From positions 930,001-994,000 of the forward strand of contig NZ_JABVZR010000001.1 of assembly GCF_017163935.1 (NCBI RefSeq): a stretch of 64,000 nt of DNA, in the 5' to 3' direction. The stretch is from Novosphingobium terrae. Its GTDB lineage: Bacteria > Pseudomonadota > Alphaproteobacteria > Sphingomonadales > Sphingomonadaceae. The position numbers were made by a program, and so were the translations under genes. This document shows positions 63,165 to 64,000 of the stretch, piece by piece. Numbering within the stretch: position 1 is the first letter of the stretch; the number at the start of each line of letters is the position of its first letter. The notes under the pieces were generated by a model that saw only the letters and a list, made by a program, of their open reading frames with translations, made no database searches and was not told the origin of the DNA.

Positions 63165-64000
63165 GGTTGATCCCCTTGATGGGCGTCTGGCTGGCCGTGG
63201 AAACGACGGCTTGTGTGAACTGGGGCGGCTGAAGACGACGCAGCAGGCGCGACAGGCTGTGATGGCCAAGCTGGAAGGCCAGAATCGATTCCGCGCCCGA
63301 ATTTTCGTTACGCCCTCTCGGCGTTACACCGTCCCGGCACCGTCCGGTGGCGATATCGGCCAGCACGACGCCGCGATCATTGGCGCCGAAGAACCATTGA
63401 TACACCTGCAGGGCCTGATCGGTCCACCCCTTCTCGCCGGTTGCGACGAAAGCGCTATGCGCGGCCTCGATAGCGGCCTGCGCTTCAAGGGGTTGTTGAT
63501 CAAAGGGTTGCCATGTGCCCTGACGGCCAAAGCTTTCCGAGCCGATGGGGCGGAAATGGCCCTGAATGCCGGTCTGGCAACGGCTGATCCAGTCGAGCGT
63601 TTCAAGGCCGATGGCCAGCCAGTTCTTCTCGCCCAGCAGATGGCCCGCCTCGATCAGCACCTGGCACAGGCGCGGATTGTCATAGCCCAGCACCGCCTCG
63701 AACCATGCCCAGTCGGGGCGGCGGGTCTTGTCGAGCAGATGGGCCAGCATGTTGCAGCTGTCGATCACCATGTCGCGCGCGCCGCCATGGCGGTGCCCGG
63801 CGCGCATCAGCGCCAGCGAGCCCAGCGCGGCAAAGCCCATGGCGCGGGGGCTCTGCAGGGGTTCGATCCCCTCCAGAACCGTGTCGAAAAGATCGAGCGC
63901 CCATGCCTTGATATCGGGCAGGGGCGAATGCTCCACCGTATGACCCAGCGCCCAGAGCGCACGGCCATTGGAATCCTCCGAGCCTTCGGTTTCGCACCAT
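63115..64000 (-). CDS. C-terminal part of a glycosyltransferase-associated protein (cut by window edge)
   Basis: Open on the minus strand from the window edge; the GTG at 63936 is internal. The visible 295 residues are helical and contain EGSEDSNGRALWALGHTV, then paired helices around Gly/Trp-rich turns (GTWQPFDQQPLEAQAA, ARDMVIDSCNMLAHLL), as in alpha/alpha-barrel C-terminal domains of large GT-like proteins found next to GH130 genes. The catalytic part lies outside. It overlaps GH130 by 50 bp. The name is inferred from context. Confidence 0.55.
   Translation of the reverse strand, partial: WCETEGSEDSNGRALWALGHTVEHSPLPDIKAWALDLFDTVLEGIEPLQSPRAMGFAALGSLALMRAGHRHGGARDMVIDSCNMLAHLLDKTRRPDWAWFEAVLGYDNPRLCQVLIEAGHLLGEKNWLAIGLETLDWISRCQTGIQGHFRPIGSESFGRQGTWQPFDQQPLEAQAAIEAAHSAFVATGEKGWTDQALQVYQWFFGANDRGVVLADIATGRCRDGVTPRGRNENSGAESILAFQLGHHSLSRLLRRLQPPQFTQAVVSTASQTPIKGINLGQTVARPVAQSAAYS

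Noticed and set aside
1-64000. CRISPR arrays, tRNA and rRNA genes, insertion sequences, prophage
   Set aside because: No regularly spaced direct repeats, no cloverleaf or rRNA sequence, and no transposase, integrase or phage gene were recognised by eye; short RNAs could still be missed.

Overview
The window is high-GC alphaproteobacterial chromosome, most likely Sphingomonadales and probably Novosphingobium or a close relative. The reasons are the housekeeping gene order (nfu-tsaB-rimI-mucR-fur-miaB-phoH-ybeY-corC; dciA-dsbA-dsbA-smc divergent from mutY-nudC), alphaproteobacterial families (MucR, DUF1489, a Fur without CxxC pairs), frequent GTG/TTG starts and a bphO-bphP pair. No rRNA, tRNA, CRISPR array, prophage or transposase gene was seen. 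The genus is inferred, not proven.

Layout. 0-5 kb: edge-truncated GT4 glycosyltransferase, YfgM-like protein and BamB (outer-membrane assembly), and an ICMT-like membrane methyltransferase. 5-9 kb: rsmE-gshA-lipoprotein, divergent from ubiA. 9-17 kb: the dciA-dsbA-dsbA-smc operon facing mutY-nudC. 17-23 kb: DUF1489, mgtE, cyclophilin, a chemotaxis receptor and a LysR regulator. 23-31 kb: the corC/ybeY/phoH/miaB/fur/mucR/rimI/tsaB/nfu cluster, all on the minus strand apart from one inserted GNAT gene. 31-41 kb: M16 protease, class II DAHP synthase, a DUF4337-like protein, LysE exporter, quinone oxidoreductase and CocE/NonD hydrolase. 41-48 kb: a two-component pair, a Gfo/Idh oxidoreductase, and a ygiD-azoR-yceI cluster divergent from its LysR regulator. 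48-54 kb: ilvD, a one-domain asparaginase-like protein and a TonB receptor. 54-58 kb: an HxlR/reductase pair, a hydrolase-racemase pair and csbD. 58-64 kb: bacteriophytochrome with heme oxygenase, an iron-permease-like protein, GH130 and a truncated partner.

The most striking feature is a family of eight intergenic palindromic elements (about 210-265 bp; 9.2, 17.1, 24.5, 25.9, 28.0, 37.3, 40.6 and 49.9 kb). Each has a stable hairpin at both ends next to outward-facing GGGAGC motifs, and a central GCGCCGCAGGC / GCCTGCGGCGC inverted repeat. Stem sequences differ between copies but stay paired. Most copies start 8-30 bp past a stop codon and bridge to the next gene. Two carry a related short palindromic insert inside one terminal hairpin. 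One copy (25.9-26.6 kb) is split open around a low-GC GNAT acetyltransferase gene, so the element may be a landing site or carrier for cargo. Three copies interrupt the normally compact fur-miaB-phoH-ybeY-corC cluster.

Other points worth checking are a bacteriophytochrome whose kinase ATP-binding motifs look degenerate, a histidine kinase without a sensor domain, a candidate Fur box and terminator-like hairpin in the fur leader, and several operator-like palindromes beside divergent regulators.
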